This document shows positions 8,863 through 18,506 of a stretch of DNA of 64,000 bases, piece by piece (the stretch's first letter is position 1; each line of letters opens with the position of its first letter). The notes beneath the pieces were generated by a model, which had not been told where the DNA came from, made no database searches, and worked only from the letters and a program-made list of their open reading frames with translations. Both the position numbers and the translations under genes were made by a program. This DNA comes from Phaeovulum molybdatiresistens (GTDB lineage: Bacteria; Pseudomonadota; Alphaproteobacteria; Rhodobacterales; Rhodobacteraceae), in assembly GCF_023544865.1 (NCBI RefSeq), contig NZ_JAMJFX010000010.1, positions 56,984-120,983 on the forward strand, read 5' to 3'.

Positions 8863-8991
8863 ATGCGGGCTTTGCGCAGGGAAAACCTTCCCGGCCTTGG
8901 TCCCGGGGATCACGCCGCCAGCGGGGCGGCGTTTTTCGTTTGTCGTCCGGTGCGCCTGGCCGCCCGTTTCCCGCGCAGGCCGGGCCGATGA
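8863..8991 (+). pseudogene. Probable remnant of mltA (lytic murein transglycosylase), 5' fragment
   Basis: An ATG two codons after the Tim44-like stop opens a 42-codon frame ending at the TGA that overlaps the smr start. Its translation contains LPGLGPGDHAA followed by a cysteine ten residues later, which resembles the N-terminal LPGW-DDHAAA-AF-C block of alphaproteobacterial MltA. In related genomes mltA, as I recall it, sits exactly between the Tim44-like gene and smr. The rest of the gene (several hundred codons) is absent, so this looks like a deletion scar. It could instead be an unrelated short leader. Confidence 0.4.
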
Positions 8992-9584
8992 CCCGCCGCC
9001 CGCGCAAGCTGACCCCGGAAGAACGCGATCTTTGGTCGCGCGTCGCGGCCACGACCACGGCGTTTCATCCGCCGCGTCCGGCGCATGAACCGCCCGCGCC
9101 CGCGACCCCGGCAAAGCCCGCGCCCAAAAAGGTGCATCCCGAGGTCAAGGATTTCCGCATCGGCCAATCCGCGCCGGGCTATGCCTTCCGCCACGATTTG
9201 GCCCCCTCGATCGCGGATCAGCTGGCGCGCCAGCCGGTGGTGATGGATCGCAAGACGCATCGCCACATGACGCGCGGCAAGCTGGAACCCGAGGCGAAGA
9301 TCGATCTGCATGGCATGACACTTGCCCAGGCCCACCCCGAGTTGATCCGCTTCATCCTGAACGCGCAGGACCGTGGCTGTCGGCTGGTGCTGGTGATCAC
9401 CGGCAAGGGCAAGCGTGGTCTTGATGACGGGCCAATCCCGCAGCGGCAGGGCGTGTTGCGTCACCAAGTGCCGCACTGGCTGCGGCTGCCGCCACTGGGC
9501 GGTGCCGTCATGCAGGTGACCGAGGCGCATCTGAAGCACGGTGGATCGGGCGCCTATTACGTCTATCTGCGGCGCGGGCGCTAG
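8988..9584 (+). CDS. Smr domain protein (MutS2 C-terminal-like)
   Basis: A 198-aa stand-alone Smr protein. The first 100 residues are basic and proline/alanine-rich and look disordered. The Smr domain starts near residue 104 with KIDLHGMTLAQAHPELIRFI and includes RLVLVITGKGKRG and the C-terminal QVTEAHLKHGGSGAYYVYLRR. Smr domains are nucleases or nucleic-acid binders, and members act in ribosome-collision rescue or DNA metabolism; which applies here is unknown. The ATG overlaps the stop of the short mltA-like frame. Confidence 0.88.
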   Translation: MTRRPRKLTPEERDLWSRVAATTTAFHPPRPAHEPPAPATPAKPAPKKVHPEVKDFRIGQSAPGYAFRHDLAPSIADQLARQPVVMDRKTHRHMTRGKLEPEAKIDLHGMTLAQAHPELIRFILNAQDRGCRLVLVITGKGKRGLDDGPIPQRQGVLRHQVPHWLRLPPLGGAVMQVTEAHLKHGGSGAYYVYLRRGR

Positions 9585-9587
9585 CGG

Positions 9588-10694
9588 TCAGTTCGTCAGG
9601 CCCATCGCCAGTTCGTCGACCGGGGTCAGCACGATCCGCGTGGCCTCGCGCACCGTCAGAACCACGCCGGGGATCAGCCCCGTGCGCCCGGTCTGATCGC
9701 CTTCCAGCACGGCGGCCACCTCGCCGGTCGATCCCAGAAGCGCGATCAGGGCGGGTGATTTCGCCACGTCGAAATGGCCCTCGCCGGTGGCGAAGGCGCC
9801 GACCTCGACCATGGTCACCTTCAGATCGGAAATCGGCGTCACGTCCTGCAGGTTGCCAAGGCGCGCCGATTCCCCCGTCAGGCGCGCGGCAAGCTGCAAG
9901 GCCCGGTCGCGGCGCGAGGTGAAGATGATGAACGGATCTGGCAGCCGTCCGATCCGCCGGGCCTGGGCGCGGAACACATCCACATCCAGATCGGGCGAGA
10001 TCAGGACCATGCCATTCACCCGTGAAAGCGTCTCTGTATCGCCTGAAATCGCCATTTGACGCAGCGTCTCCATGCTGAGCGCGCCGCCCATCGAATGGGC
10101 GATCACCACGATCCGGCGCGCCCCTGCAGCGCGGATTTCGCGCAACAGATGTTCAAACCCGTCGCGGGCGAACAGGGCGGAATCGCGATCATAGGCATAG
10201 CCCATGACATTGGACCGCGACGGCCAGGAATAATGCACCAGAACGCCGGGAACCTTCAGGTCATGGCCGATCTGGGCAAAGCGATACAGGCCCTCGGCGA
10301 AGGTGTTGTTGTATCCATGCACGAACACCACCGCTTCACCGCCGTTCCGGGCCAGCGCGCGGCGCAGATCGGCGCGGAAGGCCGGGGCCTGGGGGTAAAA
10401 CTCGGCCCCGGTGGTCAGGAAGTCGCGCGCAGGGTCGGGCGCGCGGCGGGGGTCGGGGTAGCTGATGTCACCCGGCCCGCGATCCGGCGGAACCGAAACA
10501 TCATAACGCGCAAAGCGCAGCGACTCGAGCCGCCCCCGGCCCAGATCCTGCCCGGTTTCCGGGTCTGGCCCGCGGGTTGTGCCCACAAAGATTGACCGTG
10601 CGGGCAGGGCCGCGTCCTCAACCAGCAGGATTTCGCCACGCGGGGCGCAGGCGGCAACAAGACACAGACAAAGAACACTGACGATGCGGCGCAC
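9588..10694 (-). CDS. Lipoprotein alpha/beta hydrolase (DUF900 family)
   Basis: A 368-aa predicted lipoprotein: MRRIVSVLCLCLVAAC has a lipobox with Cys16 as the acylation site. The DUF900 alpha/beta-hydrolase core follows, with VFVHGYNN at residues about 124-130, VHYSWPSRSNVMGYAYDRDSA, and the nucleophile elbow AHSMGG with Ser201. The last 90 residues extend beyond the usual fold. The substrate is unknown; family members are annotated as esterase/lipase-like. It converges with smr, leaving only three bases between the two stop codons. Confidence 0.83.
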   Translation of the reverse strand: MRRIVSVLCLCLVAACAPRGEILLVEDAALPARSIFVGTTRGPDPETGQDLGRGRLESLRFARYDVSVPPDRGPGDISYPDPRRAPDPARDFLTTGAEFYPQAPAFRADLRRALARNGGEAVVFVHGYNNTFAEGLYRFAQIGHDLKVPGVLVHYSWPSRSNVMGYAYDRDSALFARDGFEHLLREIRAAGARRIVVIAHSMGGALSMETLRQMAISGDTETLSRVNGMVLISPDLDVDVFRAQARRIGRLPDPFIIFTSRRDRALQLAARLTGESARLGNLQDVTPISDLKVTMVEVGAFATGEGHFDVAKSPALIALLGSTGEVAAVLEGDQTGRTGLIPGVVLTVREATRIVLTPVDELAMGLTN

Positions 10695-10775
10695 CTGATC
10701 CCCCTGAACAGATGCGCGCAGGATAACGGCGCAGGTCCGCCGCCGCCAGTGCCCCCGGCCGTCGCTGCGCCCGTG

Positions 10776-12080
10776 CTACAGCACGTAACGGCTAAGATCG
10801 CTGGACCGCGCCAGATCGCCTAGATGGCGTTCCACAAAGGCGGCATCCACGGTGACCTGTTCGCCGCCCCGGTCCGGCGCGGTGAAGGACAGTTCCTCGA
10901 ACACCCGTTCCATCACCGTATAAAGCCTGCGCGCGCCGATGTTTTCCACACTGCGGTTCACATCCGCCGCGATCCGGGCCAGCGCCGCGATGCCTTCGTG
11001 GGTAAAGGTCACGGTGACCTCTTCGGTGGCCATCAGCGCGGTATACTGGCGGGTCAGGGCATTGTCGGTTTCCGAAAGGATGCGGACGAAATCTTCCTCG
11101 GTCAGGGGTTTCAGTTCCACCCGGATCGGCAGGCGCCCCTGCAGTTCCGGTAACAGGTCCGAGGGCTTGGCAATGTGGAACGCGCCGCTGGCGATGAACA
11201 GGATGTGGTCGGTTTTCACCGGGCCATATTTGGTGGAGACGGTCGTGCCCTCGATCAGCGGTAGCAGGTCGCGCTGCACGCCTTCGCGGCTGACATCGGC
11301 GCCACGGGTTTCGGCGCGGGCGGCGACCTTGTCGATTTCGTCAATGAAGACGATGCCGGATTCCTGCACCGCCTCAAGTGCGGCAGCCTTCACCGCCTCA
11401 TCATCCAGCAGCTTGTCGGCCTCTTCCGAGATCAGCAGGTCATAGCTTTCGGCCACGGTCAACCGCTTGCGGGTGCGTCGGGCGCCGCCGATGGCCTTGA
11501 ACAGGTCTTGCAGACCCTGGATCTGCATGTCCATCCCCGGGCCGCCCATGCCCATCATCGGCATCGGGCCGGATTGGTCGGCGACCTCCAGCTCGATCAT
11601 GGTGCTGTCCAGCTCACCCCGTTTCAGCTTGCCGCGGAACATCTCGCGCGTGGCTTCGCGGGCGTCGGTGCCGGCAAGGGCGGTGATCACGCGATCCTCG
11701 GCGGCCTTGTGCGCGCGGGCCTTGACCTCTTCGCGCATCCGGTCGCGGGTTTCGATCATCGCGGCATCGGTCAGATCGCGGATGATCTGTTCCACGTCGC
11801 GCCCGACATAGCCGACCTCGGTGAATTTCGTCGCCTCGACCTTCAGAAAAGGCGCCTTGGCCAGCTTCGCCAGACGGCGGCTGATTTCCGTCTTGCCGAC
11901 GCCGGTGGGGCCGATCATCAGGATGTTCTTGGGATAAACCTCTTCGCGCAGGTCATCGGCCAGCTGCTTGCGCCGCCAGCGGTTGCGCAGCGCGACGGCC
12001 ACGGCGCGCTTGGCGTCCTTTTGCCCGATGATGAAGCGGTCAAGCTCGGACACGATTTCGCGGGGGGTCAGGGTGGTCAT
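10776..12080 (-). CDS. hslU: ATP-dependent protease ATPase subunit HslU (ClpY)
   Basis: AAA+ unfoldase of the HslUV protease. The 434-aa protein starts with the [28 protein letters not shown] block, has Walker [10 protein letters not shown] near residues 57-65, Walker B FIDEIDK, and ends in SSDLSRYVL, which matches the C-terminal tail HslU inserts into HslV. The middle I-domain (about residues 110-240) is present. It begins three bases after the stop of the membrane-protein gene that separates it from hslV, so all three genes are probably one operon. Confidence 0.97.
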   Translation of the reverse strand: MTTLTPREIVSELDRFIIGQKDAKRAVAVALRNRWRRKQLADDLREEVYPKNILMIGPTGVGKTEISRRLAKLAKAPFLKVEATKFTEVGYVGRDVEQIIRDLTDAAMIETRDRMREEVKARAHKAAEDRVITALAGTDAREATREMFRGKLKRGELDSTMIELEVADQSGPMPMMGMGGPGMDMQIQGLQDLFKAIGGARRTRKRLTVAESYDLLISEEADKLLDDEAVKAAALEAVQESGIVFIDEIDKVAARAETRGADVSREGVQRDLLPLIEGTTVSTKYGPVKTDHILFIASGAFHIAKPSDLLPELQGRLPIRVELKPLTEEDFVRILSETDNALTRQYTALMATEEVTVTFTHEGIAALARIAADVNRSVENIGARRLYTVMERVFEELSFTAPDRGGEQVTVDAAFVERHLGDLARSSDLSRYVL

Positions 12081-12083
12081 GGC

Positions 12084-13145
12084 TCACTCCGAATAGGGGG
12101 GCAGGCGGTGCTTGCCGGGAAAGGGGGGTAGCGCGCGCATCAGGCGGGCGCGCAGGTCGGTCCAGAAGGTGCCAAGGCTGGTCAGCACAAGGCCAAGGAT
12201 CACCATGATCCAGGCCCAGTCCAGCCCGCCGCCATTGCGCGCGACATAGCCGATCAGGAACGCCAGATAGCCGATGCCTGCGGTCAGAAAGCTGCGCCGG
12301 TCGATCACCAGCGCCAGCGCGGTGACAAGCGCCAAGGCCAGCGCCAGCAGGCCATAGCCCGCGCCCGGACCCATGTTGTAAAACGTCAGCGCCACGGTGT
12401 TGACCAGCGCGGGCGCCGCCAGAATGTGCAGCCAGAAGCCGCTGGCCGAATGGCGGCCCAGCCGGTGCGGATCGCGCATATCGAACCACAGCCCGGCGGC
12501 AAGCGCGCCCAGACCGAAGACCAGCGTGCCCACGGCCAACCCCGACCCGCCGCGCAGGTCGAACAGATCCTGCCAATGGCCCGCAAAGGCCTGCGGGTTG
12601 ACCGAATGGGTCAGCACCAGCACCGCGCCAAGGCCACACAGCCCCAGCAGGAAAACGGTGAAGGGCAGCCGGAACCGGCGATACCAGGCCACCAGCCCCG
12701 CCGCGACGCCGCCCAGCAGCATCAGCGCGCTGCCGGTGAAGGTGCTGTCCAGCGACAGGTTCTTGCCGATGATCCAGCCCATCACCCCGGTCAGCGCCAT
12801 CGCAAAACCAGTGACCAGCACGATCGAGGGCAGCACCATCCGCCGCCTCAGCGTGAAATAGCCCGCAAAGATCCAACACAGCGCGGCGGAGAAAGCCGCG
12901 ATCAGCCCCGGATGGCCCAGCAACGCCGACAGCCCGATGATCCCGGTGATCAGGATGATCAGCCCGACCGACAGGAAGATCTCGGCAAAGCCCTTGAACA
13001 GCTCAAAGGGTTCATCCTCGGGATCCTGCGCCTGGCGGTGGCCGGCGCGGGCCTGCGCCAGCGTCAAAAGCCGGGCGGCCTGCGCCTCGGTGACAAATCC
13101 GGCGGCCACGGCGGCACGCAGATCGTCGCGGGTGATGTCAGCCAC
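12084..13145 (-). CDS. Multi-pass membrane protein encoded between hslV and hslU
   Basis: A 353-aa integral membrane protein of unknown function. Residues 1-50 are soluble and helical ([30 protein letters not shown], then an acidic patch). After that come about ten hydrophobic segments, starting [20 protein letters not shown] and ending [24 protein letters not shown]. It overlaps the hslV stop by 8 bp and is followed by hslU after 3 bp, so it is co-expressed with the protease. It resembles the DUF2157-type N-terminal helical region plus polytopic layout, but I would not assign a family firmly. Confidence 0.8.
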   Translation of the reverse strand: MADITRDDLRAAVAAGFVTEAQAARLLTLAQARAGHRQAQDPEDEPFELFKGFAEIFLSVGLIILITGIIGLSALLGHPGLIAAFSAALCWIFAGYFTLRRRMVLPSIVLVTGFAMALTGVMGWIIGKNLSLDSTFTGSALMLLGGVAAGLVAWYRRFRLPFTVFLLGLCGLGAVLVLTHSVNPQAFAGHWQDLFDLRGGSGLAVGTLVFGLGALAAGLWFDMRDPHRLGRHSASGFWLHILAAPALVNTVALTFYNMGPGAGYGLLALALALVTALALVIDRRSFLTAGIGYLAFLIGYVARNGGGLDWAWIMVILGLVLTSLGTFWTDLRARLMRALPPFPGKHRLPPYSE

Positions 13146-13695
13146 CGATCGACTCCACCGTCAGGTTGCCGTTGGTGTAGACGCAGATATCGGCGGCAAT
13201 CGCCATGGCCTTGCGGGCAACGGCCTCGGCATCCAGATCGGTTTCCATCAGCCCGCGCGCGGCGGCCAACGCGAAATTCCCGCCCGAGCCGATGGCGGCC
13301 ACGTCATGTTCGGGTTCCAGAACATCACCCGCGCCGGTCAGGACGAACATCGCCTTGCCATCGGTGACGATCAGCATCGCTTCCAGATTGCGCAGATATT
13401 TGTCCATGCGCCAGTCCTTGGCCAGTTCCACGCAGGCGCGGGCCAGCTGGCCGGGCGCGGCCTCCAGTTTCTTTTCCAACCGTTCCAGCAGGGTGAAGGC
13501 ATCTGCGGTCGATCCGGCGAAACCGGCCACCACCTCATGCCCGCCGGGGGACAGGCGCCGGACCTTGCGCGCGGTGCCCTTGATCACGGTCTGGCCCAGG
13601 CTGACCTGCCCGTCGCCCGCCACGACCACGCGACCGCCCCTGCGCACCCCGATGATCGTGGTGCCGTGCCAGCCGGGAAACTTGTCTTCCGCCAT
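13138..13695 (-). CDS. hslV: ATP-dependent protease peptidase subunit HslV (ClpQ)
   Basis: Threonine peptidase of the HslUV complex. The start at [21 protein letters not shown] has a GGAGGG Shine-Dalgarno, while the frame upstream does not. Processing after Gly11 would expose Thr12 as the catalytic N-terminal threonine (GTTIIGVR). Other blocks are [42 protein letters not shown] and [14 protein letters not shown]. Length is 185 aa, as usual. It is first of hslV-membrane protein-hslU and divergent from the capsule-like gene. Confidence 0.96.
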   Translation of the reverse strand: MAEDKFPGWHGTTIIGVRRGGRVVVAGDGQVSLGQTVIKGTARKVRRLSPGGHEVVAGFAGSTADAFTLLERLEKKLEAAPGQLARACVELAKDWRMDKYLRNLEAMLIVTDGKAMFVLTGAGDVLEPEHDVAAIGSGGNFALAAARGLMETDLDAEAVARKAMAIAADICVYTNGNLTVESIGG

Positions 13696-13782
13696 GATAC
13701 CCTCCGTTTGACGCAGATATGAGGCCCCGGGCAGATGCATGCAACCCTTGCCCCCCGCAAGCCGGCGCGGCTAGATGCGCCC

Positions 13783-14691
13783 ATGTCGCGTAACGAGATC
13801 CTGCGTATCTACCTTGATGCCCCCACCCTGGCGCGTGCCCGCGCCGGCGAGCATAATTTCTTCCACCGCCTGACCGGCGCGGTGCGCAGCCGGGGCTGGC
13901 GCGTCGAATTGCGTGAAAGCACGCTGGCCGAACGGCTCGCGGCGCCGGCGCGGGGCGGCTACGCGTTGTTTCACATGGAACAGCCCACACATGCGCGCGC
14001 GCTGACCTGTCGGCGCACCTATGTCGGGGCGTTCTGGCACATCGAGGCGCAGGCCGAGCGTTGGGAATGGCCCGTGGCAAAGGCCACCTTTGACCCTGAT
14101 CAGATCGACCCGGCTGCCGCCGCTGCCTTTGGCGGGCTTTGGAGAAAAAGGCTCTATTCCGGCGGAAATGACGTATCGGATGGCGGCTTTGTTTTCGTGC
14201 CGCTGCAGGGGCGGCTGACCAGCCACCGGTCGTTTCAAGCCATGAGCCCGATCGACATGCTGCATCAGGTTCTGGCGCGCACCGATCTGCCGGTTCGCGC
14301 CTTCCTGCATCCGCGTGAAACCTATGGTGCAGCGGAACGGTCGGCGCTGGCGGCGTTGACGGCGCGCCATCAGCGGCTGACGGTGGAAACCGGCAATCCC
14401 CGCCACGCGCTGCAACATTGCAGCTTCGTGGTGTCGCAAAACAGCGGTCTGGCGCTGGAGGGGTTCGTTTTGCACAAGCCCGCCGTGCTGTTCGGGCGGA
14501 TCGACTTTCACCATATCGCCGGTTGCGTGCCGCGCGACGGGCTGAACCCCGCCTTCGCGGCGCTGGACCAGCTGCCCGAATTCGACAAATACCTGTATTG
14601 GTTCCTGCATCAGCAGGCGATCAACGCGGGCCGGCCCGAATGCGAAGACCAGATCCTGACGGTGTTGCGCGGTCACGGCTGGCCGATATGA
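13783..14691 (+). CDS. Capsule polysaccharide synthesis-like protein, hypothetical
   Basis: A 302-aa soluble protein with no signal peptide. The C-terminal half, including HALQHCSFVVSQNSGLALEGFVLHKPAVLFGRIDFHHIA, resembles the capsule polysaccharide (KpsC/KpsS-like) family in which a nucleotide-sugar glycosyltransferase fold positions an SNSGLE-like motif. The N-terminal half (IYLDAPTLARARAGEHNFFHRLTGAVRSRGWRVELRES) looks like a Rossmann start. No other capsule genes are nearby, so its pathway is unclear. The start at 13783 removes an unlikely 16-residue extension. It is divergent from hslV and converges with trxA. Confidence 0.7.
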   Translation: MSRNEILRIYLDAPTLARARAGEHNFFHRLTGAVRSRGWRVELRESTLAERLAAPARGGYALFHMEQPTHARALTCRRTYVGAFWHIEAQAERWEWPVAKATFDPDQIDPAAAAAFGGLWRKRLYSGGNDVSDGGFVFVPLQGRLTSHRSFQAMSPIDMLHQVLARTDLPVRAFLHPRETYGAAERSALAALTARHQRLTVETGNPRHALQHCSFVVSQNSGLALEGFVLHKPAVLFGRIDFHHIAGCVPRDGLNPAFAALDQLPEFDKYLYWFLHQQAINAGRPECEDQILTVLRGHGWPI

Positions 14692-14693
14692 AA

Positions 14694-14713
14694 AGGCGCC
14701 CCGTGGGGCGCCT
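14694..14713 (-). terminator. Terminator of trxA (convergent with the capsule-like gene)
   Basis: A perfect 9-bp inverted repeat, AGGCGCCCC with GGGGCGCCT, sits between two convergent stop codons. On the minus strand the stem is followed by TTTCAT, so it fits a rho-independent terminator for trxA. Confidence 0.75.
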
Positions 14714-14734
14714 GATCGGATCTGTTCACGCGGC

Positions 14735-15055
14735 TCAGATAGCCGATTCGATCCAGCTTTGCAGCGCGGCCTTGGGCGCGGCGCCGACCTTGTTGGACAC
14801 GACCTGACCGTCCTTGAACAGGAACAGCGCAGGAATGCCGCGCACGCCCAGAACGGCGGGGCTGTCGGGGTTTTCGTCGACGTTGACCTTGACGATTTTC
14901 ACCTTGCCGGCCAGTTCGTTGGACAGTTCTTCCAACGCGGGGCCGATCTGGCGGCAGGGGCCGCACCATTCGGCCCAGAAATCGACGACGACGGGGATGT
15001 CGGAATTGCGCACCTCGGCGTCGAAGGTGGCATCGGTGACTGCGACGGTAGCCAT
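14735..15055 (-). CDS. trxA: Thioredoxin
   Basis: Cytosolic thiol-disulfide reductase of 106 aa. The active site WCGPC is at residues 30-34 (Cys31, Cys34), inside [20 protein letters not shown]. The cis-proline block [15 protein letters not shown] is present. The start [11 protein letters not shown] has a GGAGAG Shine-Dalgarno; the upstream in-frame extension is cysteine/proline rich and unlikely. It follows addA by about 55 bp on the same strand and closes the long minus-strand run that begins at regB. Confidence 0.96.
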   Translation of the reverse strand: MATVAVTDATFDAEVRNSDIPVVVDFWAEWCGPCRQIGPALEELSNELAGKVKIVKVNVDENPDSPAVLGVRGIPALFLFKDGQVVSNKVGAAPKAALQSWIESAI

Positions 15056-15110
15056 GGCTCTCTCCTGCAAGATCGGTTGGACGCGAAGGTAGGCCCCACC
15101 CCCCGGCGCG

Positions 15111-18100
15111 TCAAGATGCGGTGGCTGTGCGCAATGCCGCATCAAGCTGTGCGTCGGACAGCGGCATCAGCGTCGCATCGGCGGTCCAGAGAACCGACAC
15201 CTCGACCGCGCGCTCGGGGTAGATCTGCATCAGGGCCGCGCGATAGGCCGCCATTTGCCGCAGGATGCCCAACGGCACATCCCGCACATCGGCGGGGACA
15301 ACGGCGTTGGATTTGTAATCCAGCACCCGGACACGGTCGGGGGTGACCAGAAGCCGGTCGATCACCGCATGCAGCCGACGCCTGCCAAGGGCTTCGGGCG
15401 CGGCGGTAATCTCAACCTCGGTCAACGCTTCGGGCACCAGAAACTCGCGCATGAAGGGGGCCTGCAGCACCCGGCGGGCTTCGGCCAGAACAGGCTCTGT
15501 TTCACCCGGATTGGCCGCATCCGGGCCAGATTGCAGCAACGCCAAGGCCAGGTCCGGCCAGTCGGCTTGCGGATGCTGTGGCAAGTGTTCCAGCAGCAGG
15601 TGCAACTGGCGCCCGCGCCGCTTGGCGGCCTCTTCGTCCAGCAGGGCGCTTTCGCCGGGCAGCGCCTTGGCCCCGCCCAGATCCGAAGGCGAAAGCGCCG
15701 TTTCGGGGCGCTGCGCCTCGGGCGGGCGGCGCAGGCACCAATCGGGCAGGGTCGCCGTGGCGTCCGCGGCCGCAGGCCGGGGCGCGGGCTGCGGGTCTGG
15801 CCAGCGCCCAAGGCCAAGCCTGCGCACCGGCCCGCCCGCCGCCTGATCGGTGGCCGCGTCAAACCCGGTGACGGCGCCGGCCTTGTCCATGCCTTCGGCA
15901 ACCAGCGCATACCAGCTGTCTTCGCCGGTCCCTACATCGCCCGCAGCGGTGACGATCAGCCATTTTTCGGCCCGTGTCATGGCGACATACAAAAGGCGCA
16001 TGCGTTCTTCGCGCAGGCGTTGTTCGGCCTCGGCCCGTTCGGCCATAAGTTCGGGCGGCGCCTCGGCGGCATTGGCGCGCCAGACTGCGGTGTGCCCGTT
16101 CAGCCGAAAGATTTCGTCGCGCGGGGTATCGCGGCGCTTGGCGGTATCGGGCAGGATCACGATCGGCGCCTCCAGCCCCTTGGCGCCATGCACGGTCATC
16201 ACCCGAATCGCCCGGCCCGCGCCTTCCAGCTGACGCTTGATTTCCACCTCGCCCGCCGACAGCCAGACCAGAAAGCCGGTCAGGCTTGGCACCTCGGCGC
16301 GTTCGAAGGCCAGCGCTTGGGACAGCAGCTCATCGATGCCATCCTCGGCCTCGGGGCCAAGCCGCGCGATCAGCCGGTCGCGCCCGCCGTGGCGGGTCAG
16401 CAGGCGTTCGATCAGGTCGTAGGGCCGAAGGAAATCCGCCCGGTCGCGCAGATCCTGCAGGATGGCGACGGTATCGGCATCGGCGGGGCTGTCGCGCAAC
16501 GCCTCCCACAGATAGCCTTTGCGCGGCTGGGCCAGCTGGAACAGATCGCGTTCCGTCCAGCCAAACAGCGGGGATCGCAACGCCTCGGCCAAGGCCAGAT
16601 CGTCTTCGGGCAGCGACAGGAAGGCCAGCACAGACCGGATATCACGCACCGCAAGTTCCCCGCCAAGGCGCAGCCGATCGGCGCCCGCGATGGCCAGACC
16701 GGCGGCCTTGCATTCGCGGATGATCTCGGTGAACAGCGCGTTGCGCCGCTGCACCAGGATCAGGAAATCGCCTTCGTGAATGGCGCGCGACGGGCTGGTG
16801 CCGTCCCGGCCGGGCAGCTGGGTGCCGGCATCGATCAGGCGCCGGATCTCGGCCGCGATCCGGCGGGCAAGCACCACGGTTTCATGATTTTCGCCGCGTT
16901 GATCCAGCGCCTGATCCCAAGGTGTATCTTCGGGTTTTTCCGCCTTTGCCACGGCGGGCCACAGATCCACCCGCCCGGGCATGTCGGCGTTGAAGGCGAT
17001 GTGGTGCGTGCGCCCGCCGAGACCCTCGGTGCCGGGCCGGTCGAATGTCAGGTCCACCAGTTGCAGGATCGCCCCCGAGGACCGGAAGGAATATTCCATC
17101 TCCATTTCCTGCAAGGGGCGCCCGGCGGCGGCGAATTTCGTGCCGAAATGGCCGCGCATCGCCTCAAACCGGCGCAGGTCGGCGCCCTGGAAGGAATAGA
17201 TCGACTGCTTGCGGTCGCCCACCACAAAGATCGTGCGGGTCACATCGCGCGCACCTTCGCCGGCGGTGAATTCATCGGCCAGCCGTTCGATCACCGCCCA
17301 TTGGCCGGGGCTGGTATCCTGCGCCTCATCGACAAGGATGTGGTCGATCCCGCCATCCAGCCGGAACAGAACCCATTGCGCGACCGAGCTGTCCGACAAA
17401 AGCGCCCCGGCGCGGTCGATCAGATCATCGAAATCCAGCCAGCCCCGTGCCGACTTGCGCGCGATATAACGCGGCAGAAAGGCGGCGGCGAAGGTCTGCA
17501 GGGCCAAGCTGCGTTCGGCGGCGGCAAGGGCAATCCGGCGGCCGCGTGCGTCCTGCACCCGTTCCATCAGATCTTCCAGTTCGGGCATGAAGGCGGCGGC
17601 CTTGCCTTCGCGCAGGGCTTTCTTCGGGAAATCGCCGATCTTGGCGGTGAACGGTTCGTTGGTTTTCGCGCCGGACCCGTAAAGCAGGACGCCTTCCAGA
17701 ATGGTCAGCGCGGCCAGGGTGGGCGCCTGCACCGCCGCCAGCTTGTCCGCCGCCTTCGCGTCATTGCCGCCGCTGTCACGCAACAGGCCCAGCAGGTCGC
17801 GGATCAGCCGGATGTCATCGGGGCGCAGCGCCTCGGCCAGCAGGTCTTGTGCCGTAAAGCCGGGCGGCAGGCCGAACGCCATCAGGGCCGCATCGCGGTC
17901 AGGGCTGGCGGGAAAACCGTCTCTGTTGCGGCTGATTTCGGCCAGAAGACCATCCAGCCCCTCGCCCGCGGCATGGCGCGCCAAGGCGTCCATGGCGGGA
18001 CGATCCGCCCCTGCGGCCAGCTCCTCCAGGATTTCGGCGCGCAGCAGCGCCCCGGCACGATCATCCATTTCCACAAAGCCGTGTGGCACACCGGCTTCCA

Positions 18101-18506
18101 GCGGAAAGCGGCGCAACAGGGCCGCGCAAAAGGAATGGATCGTCTGGATCTTCAGCCCGCCGGGCGTCTCGATCGCCTTGGCAAACAGCCGCCGCGCCTG
18201 CGCCATCCGGTCCGGCGCGATCGGCCCTTCATCGCCCAACTCGCGCAGTTGATCGCGCAGCCGGTCATCGGGCAGCATCGCCCATTCCCCCAGCCGACGC
18301 AGCAGGCGGTTCTGCATTTCGGCGGCGGCGGCCTTGGTATAGGTCAGGCACAGCACCTTCTGCGGCTCTGTCCCGCCCAGAAGCAGGCGCGCCACGCGGT
18401 CGGTCAGCACCCGTGTCTTGCCCGATCCGGCATTGGCCGACAGCCAGGTGGAATTGCCCGGATAGGCGGCCTGAACCTGACGTTCGGTGGCGGCATCGCG
18501 TTGCAT
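15111..18506 (-). CDS. addA: Double-strand break repair helicase/nuclease AddA
   Basis: UvrD-type helicase-nuclease subunit of AddAB, which resects double-strand ends for RecA loading. The start [15 protein letters not shown] overlaps the addB stop (ATGA type). The 1131-aa protein has Walker [13 protein letters not shown] at about residues 24-35, helicase motifs [33 protein letters not shown] and [20 protein letters not shown], and a C-terminal RecB-type nuclease with [22 protein letters not shown]. No recBCD was seen. The gene continues directly from addB. Confidence 0.96.
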   Translation of the reverse strand: MQRDAATERQVQAAYPGNSTWLSANAGSGKTRVLTDRVARLLLGGTEPQKVLCLTYTKAAAAEMQNRLLRRLGEWAMLPDDRLRDQLRELGDEGPIAPDRMAQARRLFAKAIETPGGLKIQTIHSFCAALLRRFPLEAGVPHGFVEMDDRAGALLRAEILEELAAGADRPAMDALARHAAGEGLDGLLAEISRNRDGFPASPDRDAALMAFGLPPGFTAQDLLAEALRPDDIRLIRDLLGLLRDSGGNDAKAADKLAAVQAPTLAALTILEGVLLYGSGAKTNEPFTAKIGDFPKKALREGKAAAFMPELEDLMERVQDARGRRIALAAAERSLALQTFAAAFLPRYIARKSARGWLDFDDLIDRAGALLSDSSVAQWVLFRLDGGIDHILVDEAQDTSPGQWAVIERLADEFTAGEGARDVTRTIFVVGDRKQSIYSFQGADLRRFEAMRGHFGTKFAAAGRPLQEMEMEYSFRSSGAILQLVDLTFDRPGTEGLGGRTHHIAFNADMPGRVDLWPAVAKAEKPEDTPWDQALDQRGENHETVVLARRIAAEIRRLIDAGTQLPGRDGTSPSRAIHEGDFLILVQRRNALFTEIIRECKAAGLAIAGADRLRLGGELAVRDIRSVLAFLSLPEDDLALAEALRSPLFGWTERDLFQLAQPRKGYLWEALRDSPADADTVAILQDLRDRADFLRPYDLIERLLTRHGGRDRLIARLGPEAEDGIDELLSQALAFERAEVPSLTGFLVWLSAGEVEIKRQLEGAGRAIRVMTVHGAKGLEAPIVILPDTAKRRDTPRDEIFRLNGHTAVWRANAAEAPPELMAERAEAEQRLREERMRLLYVAMTRAEKWLIVTAAGDVGTGEDSWYALVAEGMDKAGAVTGFDAATDQAAGGPVRRLGLGRWPDPQPAPRPAAADATATLPDWCLRRPPEAQRPETALSPSDLGGAKALPGESALLDEEAAKRRGRQLHLLLEHLPQHPQADWPDLALALLQSGPDAANPGETEPVLAEARRVLQAPFMREFLVPEALTEVEITAAPEALGRRRLHAVIDRLLVTPDRVRVLDYKSNAVVPADVRDVPLGILRQMAAYRAALMQIYPERAVEVSVLWTADATLMPLSDAQLDAALRTATAS

